Shown in pieces: positions 25,844-33,501 of a stretch of 64,000 nt of DNA. The notes under the pieces are model-generated. The model made no database searches. It worked only from the letters and a program-made list of their open reading frames with translations, and was not told where the DNA came from. A program made the translations under genes and the position numbers. The number at the start of each line of letters is the position of its first letter. Position 1 is the first letter of the stretch. Location: positions 124,001 to 188,000 of the forward strand of contig VMGB01000001.1 in NCBI GenBank assembly GCA_007376295.1, read 5' to 3'. The DNA comes from Parcubacteria group bacterium Gr01-1014_13 (GTDB lineage Bacteria > Patescibacteria > ABY1 > Magasanikbacterales > GWA2-37-8).

Positions 25844-27458
25844 ATTCGTTATTACTAATAGCTTCAGTAACCGGCAAATTTTTGGTCTGCAACCAGCGGC
25901 GCGTCAAACTATTTTTGATCTGCACCAGTTCTGGTACCTTCAAAAGGTAACATATTAGTAGATAAATTGCCAGACCAATCACGCTAGCTACCAAGCCTTG
26001 TCCAAGGATGCCAAAAAAGCGGGTTTGGTCGAAGATTTCAGCCAGCGGATATTTAACAAATTGTATAGCCAAAGCCATGGGGATAGCGGCCAAGATAATG
26101 CGAAGGAAAGAAGAAAATATTTTTTCGCCATCAATTTTTCCTAGAGTAGTTCGTAATACAAAAGCTAAAATAACAAAATTTAAAATAGATCCGATAGAAA
26201 ATGCCAAAGCCAAACCAGCCACGCCCAGCGGCTTCATCATTATTAAAGCGGCGATAATACTAACCAATTCGGAAATAACTCCAACAACAAACGGAGTTTT
26301 AGTGTTGGCCATAGCGTAGAAAGCGCGGGCAACTACCGGGATCAATGCTTGGGCGAACAAACTAAGGGCAAATAGAGCTAGAGCGTCAGCCGTATTTATT
26401 GTAGCGGTCCAGTCAAATTTTCCTGTGCCAAGCACTACACGCACAACCTGAGCTCGCAGTAGTACGAGTATAATGGAAAGAGGAATGATTAGAAATAAAA
26501 TTTGGCGAATGGTGGATGATAAATTTTTTATAAATTCTTCAATATTATTTTGCGATGCAGCCATCGATAGTACTGGAAATACTGCGAGCGCGAAGGGGAT
26601 ACCAATAACTCCAATAGGTACGGCTTGTAAATTGTTAGCAAAATTAAAAATAGCTACACTGCCTGCAGGGAGTAGGGAAGCGAGTATAGTAATGATAACT
26701 AAGTTTAATTGGCTAATTGCCAATCCCATGGTGCGTGGGATCATTAATTTGCCAATCGATTTGGTTTCTTTGTCTTTCCAGTTTAAATACCAACGCCAGC
26801 GATAGCCATTAGCATAAGCGCTGTATGTTTGTAAGCTAAAATGTAAAAATGCGCCAAGCACAACACCCCAAGCCAAGCCGTTTATGCCCCAAAGTGGTAC
26901 TAATACTGTAGCCCCGATAATAATTCCCACATTATAAAATATCGGAGCGAGGGAATAGAGAAAAAAAGTACGCAGAGATTGCAATACGCCGCCGATAACC
27001 ATAGATAGGCCGAGCAGGAAAGTGGATCCAAACATTATTCTGGTAAAATTAATTACCAATTGTTTGGATGTTTCGCTAAATCCAGGAGCAATCAGCGGAG
27101 CTAGGGCTGGAGTGAAAATTATACCCAAAATACTTAAAATCGCCAGTGAAATAGCGGTAATATTTAAAACATTATTAGCTAGTTTCCAAGCTGGAGATTT
27201 ACTTTCGCCCGAATAAAATAATTTTGTGAAAGCGGGGATAAAAGCAGCGCTTAGCGCCCCAACAATTAACAAATTGTAAACTAAATCTGGGATTTTAAAT
27301 GCCGCATAGTAGGCATCCATGATTGGGCCAGCGCCAAAGTTATGGGCAAAAATACGGTCGCGCAGTAGTCCCACCAGCCTACTTACCAAAGTGGCGCCGG
27401 AAATAATAATGGCTGCGCCCGTAATTGATTTGGATTGACCGCTAAGAATTTTTAACAT
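25842..27458 (-). CDS. murJ: Lipid II flippase MurJ
   Basis: Moves lipid II across the membrane for peptidoglycan synthesis. The protein is 538 aa with about 14 transmembrane helices (MVF family). The N-terminal SGATLVSRLVGLLRDRIFAHNFGAG and DAYYAAFKIPDLVYNLL segments are strongly diagnostic, and PLSIILVLLRAQVVRVVLG is typical. With murA and the mraZ cluster in the same window it supports a peptidoglycan-based wall. It lies 77 bases downstream of the 229-aa membrane protein on the same strand; a hairpin in that gap (27483-27510) may separate them. Confidence 0.93.
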   Translation of the reverse strand: MLKILSGQSKSITGAAIIISGATLVSRLVGLLRDRIFAHNFGAGPIMDAYYAAFKIPDLVYNLLIVGALSAAFIPAFTKLFYSGESKSPAWKLANNVLNITAISLAILSILGIIFTPALAPLIAPGFSETSKQLVINFTRIMFGSTFLLGLSMVIGGVLQSLRTFFLYSLAPIFYNVGIIIGATVLVPLWGINGLAWGVVLGAFLHFSLQTYSAYANGYRWRWYLNWKDKETKSIGKLMIPRTMGLAISQLNLVIITILASLLPAGSVAIFNFANNLQAVPIGVIGIPFALAVFPVLSMAASQNNIEEFIKNLSSTIRQILFLIIPLSIILVLLRAQVVRVVLGTGKFDWTATINTADALALFALSLFAQALIPVVARAFYAMANTKTPFVVGVISELVSIIAALIMMKPLGVAGLALAFSIGSILNFVILAFVLRTTLGKIDGEKIFSSFLRIILAAIPMALAIQFVKYPLAEIFDQTRFFGILGQGLVASVIGLAIYLLICYLLKVPELVQIKNSLTRRWLQTKNLPVTEAISNNE

Positions 27459-27535
27459 AATTATAATTACTAGGGTTGAGCAAAGAAGAAAATTATTTTT
27501 CTTCTTTCGAAGCCCGACGTAATTTCAAGCTTTGC

Positions 27536-28225
27536 TTATTCTGCCGTTGGATTAATGTTTGTACTTAAATTAACTGTCAGTACTACATAATCAGTGCCAG
27601 GTTTTATCTCTTCATTTCCTTCTACATATATGGAGCCGGTAATACTATCTTTGCTAAAGGAAAATTGCCGTACAGCCCTGCCTTCGCTTTCCACATCTAT
27701 TTTGTAATCATTTTTGCTTAATTCAGTTTTGTAATAATTTATTATAAACGAAGGTTCGGCATCAAGATCACTCCATTCTACTTGCACAGTATCCCGGTGG
27801 TCGCTCACTGGAGCGCTGATTATGCTCCATAAATTTTTTACGGAAGCAATTTTGTCCGTATCATTTGTATTTTGTTCGTTTTTATTTAGAGTAAGAAAAA
27901 GCGGCGACAAAATTATTTTCGGGAAGAAGGCGGCAATTTCTATGCCTCGGTTTTTGTATTTCCCGGACACAAAAGTTATTTTTTCAATGTTATCTTGATC
28001 ATATACAGGTATATCGTTGGGGAAATTGTCCGGCAGTTTTTTTAATGTTTGCGGGCCGCTACCTAAAGCTACGCGCATGAAGATGATAATGCCGATAATA
28101 AGTAAAACCAAACAACCGCACCCAGTAAGACAGGTGCGTTTTATAGTGGAAAAGGCGGAATATTTTTTGGTCAGTTCTCCAATTGGCGGTTCGACTATTT
28201 CAACATTATTTATATTTCGTCGCAT
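27536..28225 (-). CDS. Membrane-anchored 229-aa protein, unknown
   Basis: A cytoplasmic N-terminus of about 28 residues, one transmembrane helix (about 35-52, LVLLIIGIIIFM) preceded by CLTGCGC, then an extracellular domain of about 175 residues. The C-terminal part (EPSFIINYYKTELSKNDYKIDVES) resembles the helix-then-strand pattern seen in many small surface domains. The start at 28225 is preferred over an upstream in-frame one because a TACAAT -10 box lies between them at about 28246-28251. No family assigned. It precedes murJ on the same strand, so an envelope role is possible. Confidence 0.65.
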   Translation of the reverse strand: MRRNINNVEIVEPPIGELTKKYSAFSTIKRTCLTGCGCLVLLIIGIIIFMRVALGSGPQTLKKLPDNFPNDIPVYDQDNIEKITFVSGKYKNRGIEIAAFFPKIILSPLFLTLNKNEQNTNDTDKIASVKNLWSIISAPVSDHRDTVQVEWSDLDAEPSFIINYYKTELSKNDYKIDVESEGRAVRQFSFSKDSITGSIYVEGNEEIKPGTDYVVLTVNLSTNINPTAE

Positions 28226-28336
28226 AAAATATATGTGAAAGTATTGTAACAGAAAATCCTGTTTTTGTGAATTGCTCGCAGGCATATTTTTTGGTATACT
28301 TCATATAAATAACCGTAAGATATTTTTTCGCTAAAT

Positions 28337-29692
28337 ATGCAAATTACTTTTTATGGTGCCGCCGGAGAGGTTACTGGTTCGTGCAATATGTTTACGGTAG
28401 GCAAGAAAAAATTTCTGGTGGACTGCGGCATGTTTCAGGGAAGTCAATTTAATGAAGACAAAAACAGAGATCCGCTCGGTTTTGACCCAGCCGAACTTTC
28501 TGGAGTGATAGTCACGCACGCGCATTTGGATCATGTGGGTCGTTTGCCGTTGCTAGTAAAAAATGGTTATAACGGACATTTTTATGCTACGCCTCCTACA
28601 GTCGAACTAACGGAACTCATTTTGGACGATGCCCTGCATATTATGCTGTATAACCAGCGTAAACTTGGTACGCCGATTTTGTATGACAGCACTGACATTG
28701 CTAAAGTCATGGAGCGATTCAAGAGCGTAGGTTACCGAAAAAAGTTTTCGCTTACTCCAGAGGTTAGTTTTACTTTTTATGATGCGGGACATATTTTTGG
28801 ATCCGCTTTTGTCGAAGTAGAAGCTGAAGGCAAACGAATAGTTTTCTCCGGTGATATTGGGAATATAAATGTGCCGATTTTGCGAGATACCGATACTTTG
28901 CCCGGGGATGTAGATCTTTTGGTCTGTGAATCAACTTATGGCGACCGTCTGCATGAAACATTATTTCGCCGCCAGGAAATTTTGGAAAATTTAATTACTA
29001 GCGCCATTGGCCGGGGTGGCACACTTATGATCCCGTCTTTTTCTTTAGAACGAACACAGGAGTTGATTTATGATTTAAATGATTTAGTAGACCGCAAACA
29101 TCTGTTGCCGCGGGTGCCGATTTTTTTGGACAGCCCTTTGGCAATAAAAGCGACCAAAATTTATTTAAAATATCCGGAGTATTACGATAAAGAAGCTGAA
29201 GTGTTGTTTAAAAACGGCGATAAATTATTTGATTTTCCTGGACTAGTGATGACGGAAACAAAAGAGGAATCAAAAAAAATAAATCAGATGCCGGGAATAA
29301 AAATAATTATTGCTGGCGCAGGTATGATGAACGGCGGCCGCATTGTACATCACGCTATGCGTTATCTCTCCGACGAAAGAAATACTTTGCTCATAGTCGG
29401 TTATCAAGCCCAAAATACTTTGGGCAGACAAATTTTGAATGGCCAGTCGCCGGTAGAAATAATGGGGGAGAGAATTCCTGTACGTTGTCATGTCAAAGCT
29501 ATCGGCGCATTATCGGCCCATGGCGATCAAAATAAATTGCTTGATTGGATAGGTGGAGGAACTTCCGTGCCTAAAAAAGTTTTACTTACTCATGGCGAGC
29601 CGGCCGCATCTGAAGCGCTAGCGAAAAGATTGGTAGGGGATTTAGGTGTTCAGGCTACGGCGACCAGTTTTGGAATGGAAGTAGATGTATAA
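28337..29692 (+). CDS. Metallo-beta-lactamase/beta-CASP ribonuclease
   Basis: A 451-aa enzyme of the archaeal CPSF/YSH1-like group of beta-CASP RNases. The zinc motif reads VTHAHLDHVGRLP, motif 1 FLVDCGMFQG, motif 3 YDAGHIFGSAFV and motif 4 SGDIGN. The beta-CASP domain has CESTYGDR and RGGTLMIPSFSLERTQELI, and a C-terminal RNA-specificity (RMMBL) segment has ALSAHGDQNKLLDW. It probably acts as an endo- or exoribonuclease in mRNA turnover. It is monocistronic and divergent from the 229-aa membrane protein. Confidence 0.92.
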   Translation: MQITFYGAAGEVTGSCNMFTVGKKKFLVDCGMFQGSQFNEDKNRDPLGFDPAELSGVIVTHAHLDHVGRLPLLVKNGYNGHFYATPPTVELTELILDDALHIMLYNQRKLGTPILYDSTDIAKVMERFKSVGYRKKFSLTPEVSFTFYDAGHIFGSAFVEVEAEGKRIVFSGDIGNINVPILRDTDTLPGDVDLLVCESTYGDRLHETLFRRQEILENLITSAIGRGGTLMIPSFSLERTQELIYDLNDLVDRKHLLPRVPIFLDSPLAIKATKIYLKYPEYYDKEAEVLFKNGDKLFDFPGLVMTETKEESKKINQMPGIKIIIAGAGMMNGGRIVHHAMRYLSDERNTLLIVGYQAQNTLGRQILNGQSPVEIMGERIPVRCHVKAIGALSAHGDQNKLLDWIGGGTSVPKKVLLTHGEPAASEALAKRLVGDLGVQATATSFGMEVDV

Positions 29693-29713
29693 AAAAATCA
29701 CCTTTTTAGGTGA
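29691..29713 (-). terminator. Terminator of the small minus-strand gene
   Basis: Read on the minus strand, stem tcacct/aggtga followed by seven T (29691-29697). This supports 29740-29928 as a real transcription unit. Confidence 0.75.
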
Positions 29714-29739
29714 CTGCCAGACTACTGTTGTGCAAATGG

Positions 29740-29928
29740 TTAGAAGTTTTTGTGCGACTTTCCTTCGAAACTATCGATGTGGTCTTCAAGCTCATTGTCG
29801 AGCTCTGTTGGCTCGTTTCCTACCTGTTTGGTGGTAGGAGATGAACCAGTCGCCAGGATTGTTCCTAGAAAAACCCCGCTCACCCCAACAATACAGAAAA
29901 TTACACAAAAGACATTGAAAAACGTCAT
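29740..29928 (-). CDS. Orphan 62-aa membrane-anchored acidic protein
   Basis: N-terminal hydrophobic segment (TFFNVFCVIFCIVGVSGVFLGTIL), then a short, strongly acidic tail (TELDNELEDHIDSFEG). No recognised family. It has a TTGACA-N17-TATCCT promoter just upstream, an aggagg motif 14 bases before the ATG (longer than usual spacing), and its own terminator. It is divergent from the lipoprotein cassette at 30054 and shares the intergenic region. Confidence 0.6.
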   Translation of the reverse strand: MTFFNVFCVIFCIVGVSGVFLGTILATGSSPTTKQVGNEPTELDNELEDHIDSFEGKSHKNF

Positions 29929-29954
29929 CTTTTTTTCGAATTCCTCCTAACTTC

Positions 29955-29983
29955 AGGATACTCCAATTTTGCTGTTTTGTCAA
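29955..29983 (-). promoter_or_regulatory. Minus-strand promoter of divergent orphan pair
   Basis: On the minus strand, TTGACA (29978-29983), 17-base spacer, TATCCT (29955-29960). A plus-strand promoter begins 4 bases away, so the two -35 boxes are nearly adjacent. Confidence 0.7.
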
Positions 29984-29986
29984 TGT

Positions 29987-30014
29987 TTGACAAAAGAATT
30001 TTTTAAATTACAAT
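29987..30014 (+). promoter_or_regulatory. Plus-strand promoter of the lipoprotein cassette
   Basis: TTGACA (29987-29992), 16-base spacer, TACAAT (30009-30014), 40 bases before the ATG at 30054. Confidence 0.75.
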
Positions 30015-30053
30015 ACCTATCGCTCTTTCTTTTTCTCAACACAGGAGGTCACA

Positions 30054-30383
30054 ATGCGCGCTGTATTTGTCTTGATTTTTTCGATTATTTGCTTCTCTGT
30101 TGCTTGCGAACCGGCTACATATACGGTGAGCGCACCGGTCGCACCTGGTCCTACAGTTTACGTCTTGACGTATCCCGATGGCGGTTGTTGGGCCGATGAC
30201 GTATGGTACGGCGTTTGTCCGTGGAACATGGGTCCGAACTACGGATACTATGGTTGGTATGGTGGGCAGTTCGTCTATCGCCGAGATTATGTTTGGCCCC
30301 GAGTTCGCCGAAACTATCCGCCTCCGCGTTCGTGGCATCCACGGCCGCCCGTGCGCCGCGACCATCGTCGGCATCGTCGCTAG
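30054..30383 (+). CDS. Orphan 109-aa putative lipoprotein, Tyr/Trp/Gly-rich with basic tail
   Basis: Signal peptide with Cys at residue 18 in an SVAC context, so probably lipid-modified although the -3 residue is unusual. The mature part has many Tyr, Trp and Gly residues (NYGYYGWYGGQF) and then a Pro/Arg/His-rich, strongly basic end. No catalytic motif. Such composition suits binding to DNA, polyanions or the cell wall. It has its own promoter, a strong caggagg ribosome site and its own terminator. The Arg codons are mostly CGN, unlike the AT-rich neighbours. Confidence 0.65.
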   Translation: MRAVFVLIFSIICFSVACEPATYTVSAPVAPGPTVYVLTYPDGGCWADDVWYGVCPWNMGPNYGYYGWYGGQFVYRRDYVWPRVRRNYPPPRSWHPRPPVRRDHRRHRR

Positions 30384-30401
30384 ATTTCAGAATGTTTATT
30401 T

Positions 30402-30434
30402 GCCCTTGTATACGAAAGTGTACGGGGCTTTTTT
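30402..30434 (+). terminator. Terminator of the lipoprotein cassette
   Basis: Stem gccc...tatac with gtgtac...gggc (about 30402-30428, including wobble pairs and one bulge) around a gaaa-type loop, followed by six T. Confidence 0.8.
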
Positions 30435-30464
30435 ATTTATAGCTAGATAAAATAAAGCCCTGTG

Positions 30465-30472
30465 GATAACTG
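30465..30472. repeat. Left target-site duplication of the IS element
   Basis: gataactg directly abuts the left terminal repeat; the same 8 bases follow the right terminal repeat at 32945-32952. Eight-base duplications are typical of IS1595 elements. Confidence 0.9.
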
Positions 30473-30486
30473 CACAGGTATCCCTT
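30473..30486 (+). repeat. Left terminal inverted repeat of the IS
   Basis: cacaggtatccctt; exact reverse complement of 32931-32944. Confidence 0.9.
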
Positions 30487-30551
30487 AGAAACATAACTAA
30501 TTAACAATGTATAATGTGACAATCAAACAAAAGCGTGCTAGAATTTTGGAT

Positions 30552-31055
30552 ATGTGGAGAATGCGCCAAATACTTCGTTATCTTTATGAGTATCCGTTCC
30601 GAAAAGGTGCGGAACAAATTGAACGCCACCAGCACGTGCCAGATGGGACTTTTAAAAGCTACCTTTTTAGCCACGGCTATCTTGAATCATGGCAATCAAC
30701 GCTAAAACGTATCCCAAGATATTTTTTTGGCTTATTTTTAAACACCTCAGAAGCTGAATTGAAAAGAGAACATCTTAGAAACCGCAGAATAGGATTTTTA
30801 ATAGATGAATGTAGAAAAAAAGAATACGTTAACCCTGAATTAACGCACAATCTTGAAATAACAGAAAAAGGTTGGCAATTTAGTCGAAGTTGGCTTGTAT
30901 TTTTTAATGAGTGTTTAAAAAAGTACTCTTCGATTACGATATTTGTAGGTTCAATACTCGGAAGTTTAGTAGTAGCTGAAATTGCTAAATTTGGCTGGAG
31001 TTCGGCCAAACCATTTTTGATTAACACTCCTTGGTTTAATTGGCTGGGATTATAA
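30552..31055 (+). CDS. IS passenger protein with C-terminal membrane segment, unknown
   Basis: A 167-aa protein (182 aa if an upstream ATG at 30507 is used). The later ATG is preferred because a perfect TATAAT box (30510-30515) overlaps the first one. The N-terminal half is basic and helical, with a pattern like a short winged helix (RQILRYLYEYPFRKGAEQIERHQHVPDGTFKSYLFSHGYLE). The C-terminal third has one or two hydrophobic helices (ITIFVGSILGSLVVAEIA). It lies inside the IS on the strand opposite to the transposase. Whether it aids transposition or is cargo is unknown. Confidence 0.6.
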   Translation: MWRMRQILRYLYEYPFRKGAEQIERHQHVPDGTFKSYLFSHGYLESWQSTLKRIPRYFFGLFLNTSEAELKREHLRNRRIGFLIDECRKKEYVNPELTHNLEITEKGWQFSRSWLVFFNECLKKYSSITIFVGSILGSLVVAEIAKFGWSSAKPFLINTPWFNWLGL

Positions 31056-31066
31056 AGAAAACAAAA

Positions 31067-31084
31067 AACAACCAAACGGTTGTT
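31067..31084. terminator. Bidirectional terminator between convergent passenger genes
   Basis: Stem aacaacc/ggttgtt with a four-base loop, A run on the left and T-rich sequence on the right, placed between the plus-strand passenger and the minus-strand passenger operon. Confidence 0.65.
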
Positions 31085-31095
31085 AATTTAAAGTT

Positions 31096-31266
31096 TTATT
31101 TAGTGTATATAAAATTATAAAGCCATTTCTTACAAACCTTACATCTATAACTAGGAACTAACCAAGCGGCTAAGCCATAAGGAAAAGCAAGGAATGAGAA
31201 TAATACCTTGTAGATATTTCTTAAAATTGCTTTAGCTGGTTGGTCGCAATGGATTGGAATTGGCAT
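31096..31266 (-). CDS. 56-aa IS passenger membrane protein with Cys pair
   Basis: ATG at 31264-31266, stop at 31096. It has a hydrophobic stretch (VLFSFLAFPYGLAAWLV) between an N-terminal HCD and a C-terminal CKVC, so it could hold a metal with one membrane span. It starts 4 bases after the stop of the 109-aa gene, consistent with translational coupling in a three-gene operon. No recognised family. Confidence 0.5.
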   Translation of the reverse strand: MPIPIHCDQPAKAILRNIYKVLFSFLAFPYGLAAWLVPSYRCKVCKKWLYNFIYTK

Positions 31267-31270
31267 AAAT

Positions 31271-31600
31271 TTATTTAAAAATTGCTATTACCGCGGCGAT
31301 CGTCGCAATCCCCGCTATAACAGTGGGAATCCAAAATGTTTTATTTTTCCAAGCTTCGTCTCTGATATAATCTTTTGTTGCCTCTGTTGCATGTTTTTTT
31401 ATTTTTTCTCTTCCGTCATCTCCGCCTAGGATTTCTAAAGTTATTTTTTTAACTTCTGTTTGGAATGTGGCGTAATCCTCTTTTGAAAAACATTTATCCA
31501 ACCTTTCTTCTATGCGATCTGTTGTTTCGGAAGTGACCCCTCCCAATTCAGCCGGTACTGGCGCAGCCCGATTTCTCCTTCTTTTATTAGTTTCAGTCAT
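31271..31600 (-). CDS. 109-aa IS passenger protein with C-terminal membrane anchor
   Basis: A basic N-terminus (TETNKRRRNRAAP), a soluble helical region (about 25-80), then a single C-terminal transmembrane helix (FWIPTVIAGIATIAAVIAIF). This is a tail-anchored topology. No family recognised. It is the middle gene of the passenger operon, with gaps of 9 and 4 bases to its neighbours. Confidence 0.6.
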   Translation of the reverse strand: MTETNKRRRNRAAPVPAELGGVTSETTDRIEERLDKCFSKEDYATFQTEVKKITLEILGGDDGREKIKKHATEATKDYIRDEAWKNKTFWIPTVIAGIATIAAVIAIFK

Positions 31601-31609
31601 AATAATAAA

Positions 31610-31894
31610 TTAAGGAGTTTGTTCGTCGTGATTATCAGAGTTTTGCTTAATGATTTGGGATGAAGGAGAGATAAAAGTTCTCTTGTTATCACCCTCATCA
31701 ATATACACTCCATTTCCTTCGGCTTTAAGCAAAATTGCCAAAGCAAATCTAAACATACTTTGTTCATCTATGAACTGATATTTTTCCATTACTCCATTTA
31801 CAGCTTGCAAATCACCATTGTTGAAACTAAAAAAAGCCGCCTGCTCCGTTGGTGTTACGGTTGTGGGGGAATTAGGAAGTTTGCTTATAGACAT
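31610..31894 (-). CDS. 94-aa IS passenger protein, unknown
   Basis: A small soluble protein with a helical core (SMFRFALAILLKAEGNGVYIDEGDNKRTFISP) and a polar, low-complexity C-terminus rich in Ser, Gln, Asn and Asp. The pattern of a helix followed by a short beta hairpin recalls small regulators, but nothing is diagnostic. First gene of the passenger operon, behind a TTGCTA-N17-TATAAT promoter. An aaggag motif lies 17 bases before the ATG. Confidence 0.55.
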   Translation of the reverse strand: MSISKLPNSPTTVTPTEQAAFFSFNNGDLQAVNGVMEKYQFIDEQSMFRFALAILLKAEGNGVYIDEGDNKRTFISPSSQIIKQNSDNHDEQTP

Positions 31895-31925
31895 ATATTA
31901 CTTGTTAGTTTCTCCTTATAGGTAT

Positions 31926-31954
31926 ATTATACTTATCATTAAACAGAATAGCAA
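31926..31954 (-). promoter_or_regulatory. Promoter of the IS passenger operon
   Basis: Minus strand TTGCTA (31949-31954), 17-base spacer, perfect TATAAT (31926-31931). Confidence 0.75.
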
Positions 31955-32008
31955 TACTTTTCTTTATGGAAAATAACAATACCACAAAAAGTAATTTTTT
32001 AGCAAATC

Positions 32009-32875
32009 TTAAGCGTGTAATAAAATACCCAGCAAAGAAGAAAACCGCTCCCTGTCGTTGTGCCGGTTGTTGCGATGCCAAGCAAACCCGTCCAGATAAG
32101 ACTGTAAATGTTTCTTAGATACTACTTTATGCGTTCCCTTGATAGAACGCTTAATATGCGACCAAAAACTCTCTACGCTGTTTACATGTACATCACCTCG
32201 TACATATTCTTTTCGTCCATGGCCGACAGTCTCTCGGTTGTATCCCTTAGCTACTAGACCGTAGCGGTTACTTTCGTCTGTAAGTAATCTGGTACCAGCC
32301 ACTTCTACATTTTGATTAAGAAAATTGCCAAGTGTATGCGCCTGTATATTTGGCACTTTTTTTATTCTGGCGTTTCCGCCTCGTTCAATAGCTCCGATAA
32401 TAGCGGATTTATCAGCCATTACTTTTTTAAAGTTCTTATTGTACTTTCCGCCATTTCCTTTGCCGCCAAAATATGTCTCGTCCATTTCTACTGTACCGCT
32501 TAGCGGTCTATCGTCTTGGCCTAGAGCTTTACGGATTAGAGAAAGCATACGCCATGCGGTTTTATAGGTTACGTTCAGTTCACGTTCAAGGAATTTGGCG
32601 GACAATCCACTTTTAGCATTAGAAAACATTAACAGAGCTTGAAACCACAATGTTAGAGGTGTACAGGATTTTTCAAAGATAGTACCGATTTGTGGGGCAA
32701 TCTGAAAACGGCACTTAGAGCATTGGAATTGTCTACGGCCTTTTAATTGGCTGTATGTGCCACCACAAGAACACTGGCGAGTATGTAGACCGTCAAACAT
32801 TACTTCTAAACAGGCTTCGTCATTAGGAAATTCAAGCTTTAAATCTTGGGAGCCGTATTTGTCTTTCTTGGCCAT
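32009..32875 (-). CDS. IS1595-family transposase (ISXO2-like DDE)
   Basis: A 288-aa cut-and-paste transposase. The N-terminal zinc ribbon (RQCSCGGTYSQLKGRRQFQCSKC) and a helix-turn-helix-like region are followed by the ISXO2-like domain. Catalytic acidic residues lie in VEMDETYFGG, LLTDESNRY and VNSVESFWSHIKRSIKGTH, and a C-terminal HRNNR segment is typical. The gene is intact, so the element may be active. It is oriented towards the left end of the element. Confidence 0.93.
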   Translation of the reverse strand: MAKKDKYGSQDLKLEFPNDEACLEVMFDGLHTRQCSCGGTYSQLKGRRQFQCSKCRFQIAPQIGTIFEKSCTPLTLWFQALLMFSNAKSGLSAKFLERELNVTYKTAWRMLSLIRKALGQDDRPLSGTVEMDETYFGGKGNGGKYNKNFKKVMADKSAIIGAIERGGNARIKKVPNIQAHTLGNFLNQNVEVAGTRLLTDESNRYGLVAKGYNRETVGHGRKEYVRGDVHVNSVESFWSHIKRSIKGTHKVVSKKHLQSYLDGFAWHRNNRHNDRERFSSLLGILLHA

Positions 32876-32930
32876 AATATAGAGGTTATTTACTTATGGC
32901 TGTATTGTATAAGTTATTGATTATGTTGTC

Positions 32931-32944
32931 AAGGGATACCTGTG
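32931..32944 (-). repeat. Right terminal inverted repeat of the IS
   Basis: aagggatacctgtg; exact reverse complement of 30473-30486. The 8-bp target duplication gataactg follows at 32945-32952. Confidence 0.9.
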
Positions 32945-32964
32945 GATAACTGTAGAGAAAAATG

Positions 32965-32993
32965 TTGACTTGTGTTTTTAAGTGGTATAAAAT
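32965..32993 (+). promoter_or_regulatory. Promoter of the mraZ-rsmH-ftsL cluster
   Basis: TTGACT (32965-32970), 17-base spacer, TAAAAT (32988-32993). A perfect DnaA box (TGTGGATAA, 32941-32949) lies 15 bases upstream of the -35 and overlaps the IS end and its duplication. Confidence 0.7.
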
Positions 32994-33001
32994 GGATACA
33001 G

Positions 33002-33017
33002 GTGGGAAAAAGTGGGG
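33002..33017 (+). promoter_or_regulatory. Probable MraZ box (autoregulatory operator)
   Basis: Two direct repeats GTGGGA (33002-33007) and GTGGGG (33012-33017) with a 10-base period. They match the known MraZ-binding pattern of GTGGG repeats spaced five bases apart, just downstream of the -10 and 43 bases before the mraZ start. Confidence 0.75.
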
Positions 33018-33059
33018 AACATGCTTGTCTCTCTATATTAACAACTTTCCCTAAACAGT

Positions 33060-33491
33060 ATGTTCATCGGTGAATATAGCCATAGCATAGACCAAAAAGG
33101 AAGAATGGCCATACCGGTCAAATTTAGACATGATTTGAAAAATGGCGCAGTCGTAACTCGCGGTTTAGATAATTGTCTTTTTATCTACACCAAAAGCGAG
33201 TGGGCTAAAGTTGCCGAAAAATATGCCAACCTGCCAATAGCGCAAGCAAACAGTCGAGCTTTTTCTCGTCTGATGTTGGCCGGCGCGATGGATGTAGAAC
33301 TAGACGGCCAAGGCAGAATAATTTTGCCAGAGTATCTGCGTGAATTTGCCAGCGTGAAAAAAAATGTAGTAATCGCCGGTCTTTATAGCCGATTGGAAAT
33401 CTGGGATGAGGAAGTATGGAATAAGTATAAAGGTCAAACCGAAGCCGAGAGCGGCGAAATTGCCGAAAGAATGTCCGAGCTAGGAGTGTAA
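33060..33491 (+). CDS. mraZ: Division/cell-wall cluster regulator MraZ
   Basis: A 143-aa protein with the two SpoVT/AbrB-like halves: MFIGEYSHSIDQKGRMAIPVKFR at the start and VELDGQGRIILPEYLREFA in the second repeat. It binds GTGGG repeats upstream of its own operon and represses division genes. First gene of mraZ-rsmH-ftsL. No SD before the ATG. The upstream region was modified by a nearby IS insertion, but the promoter and MraZ box remain. Confidence 0.95.
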   Translation: MFIGEYSHSIDQKGRMAIPVKFRHDLKNGAVVTRGLDNCLFIYTKSEWAKVAEKYANLPIAQANSRAFSRLMLAGAMDVELDGQGRIILPEYLREFASVKKNVVIAGLYSRLEIWDEEVWNKYKGQTEAESGEIAERMSELGV

Positions 33492-33501
33492 TGAAAAAAA
33501 T

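Larger units (their letters stand above)
30473..32944. mobile_element. Intact IS1595-family element with passenger genes (2,472 bp)
   Basis: Bounded by 14-bp perfect terminal inverted repeats (cacaggtatccctt at 30473-30486 and its complement at 32931-32944), with weaker similarity continuing about 10 bases inward. Flanked by a perfect 8-bp duplication (gataactg). It carries an IS1595-type transposase (32009-32875, minus), one plus-strand passenger gene and a minus-strand operon of three small genes with its own promoter. Intact ends and identical duplications suggest a recent insertion. It landed between an orphan lipoprotein terminator and the mraZ promoter, within a DnaA-box-like sequence that the duplication now places on both sides. 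Confidence 0.92.

Noticed and set aside
27483..27510. Perfect inverted repeat aaagaagaaaa between murJ and the 229-aa gene
   Set aside because: A/T-only arms form a weak stem and there is no clear T run in the right place; not called as a terminator.
29792..29983. Second minus-strand frame overlapping the 62-aa gene
   Set aside because: Starts upstream of the TTGACA-TATCCT promoter and has no ribosome site; the 29740-29928 frame fits the promoter and terminator better.
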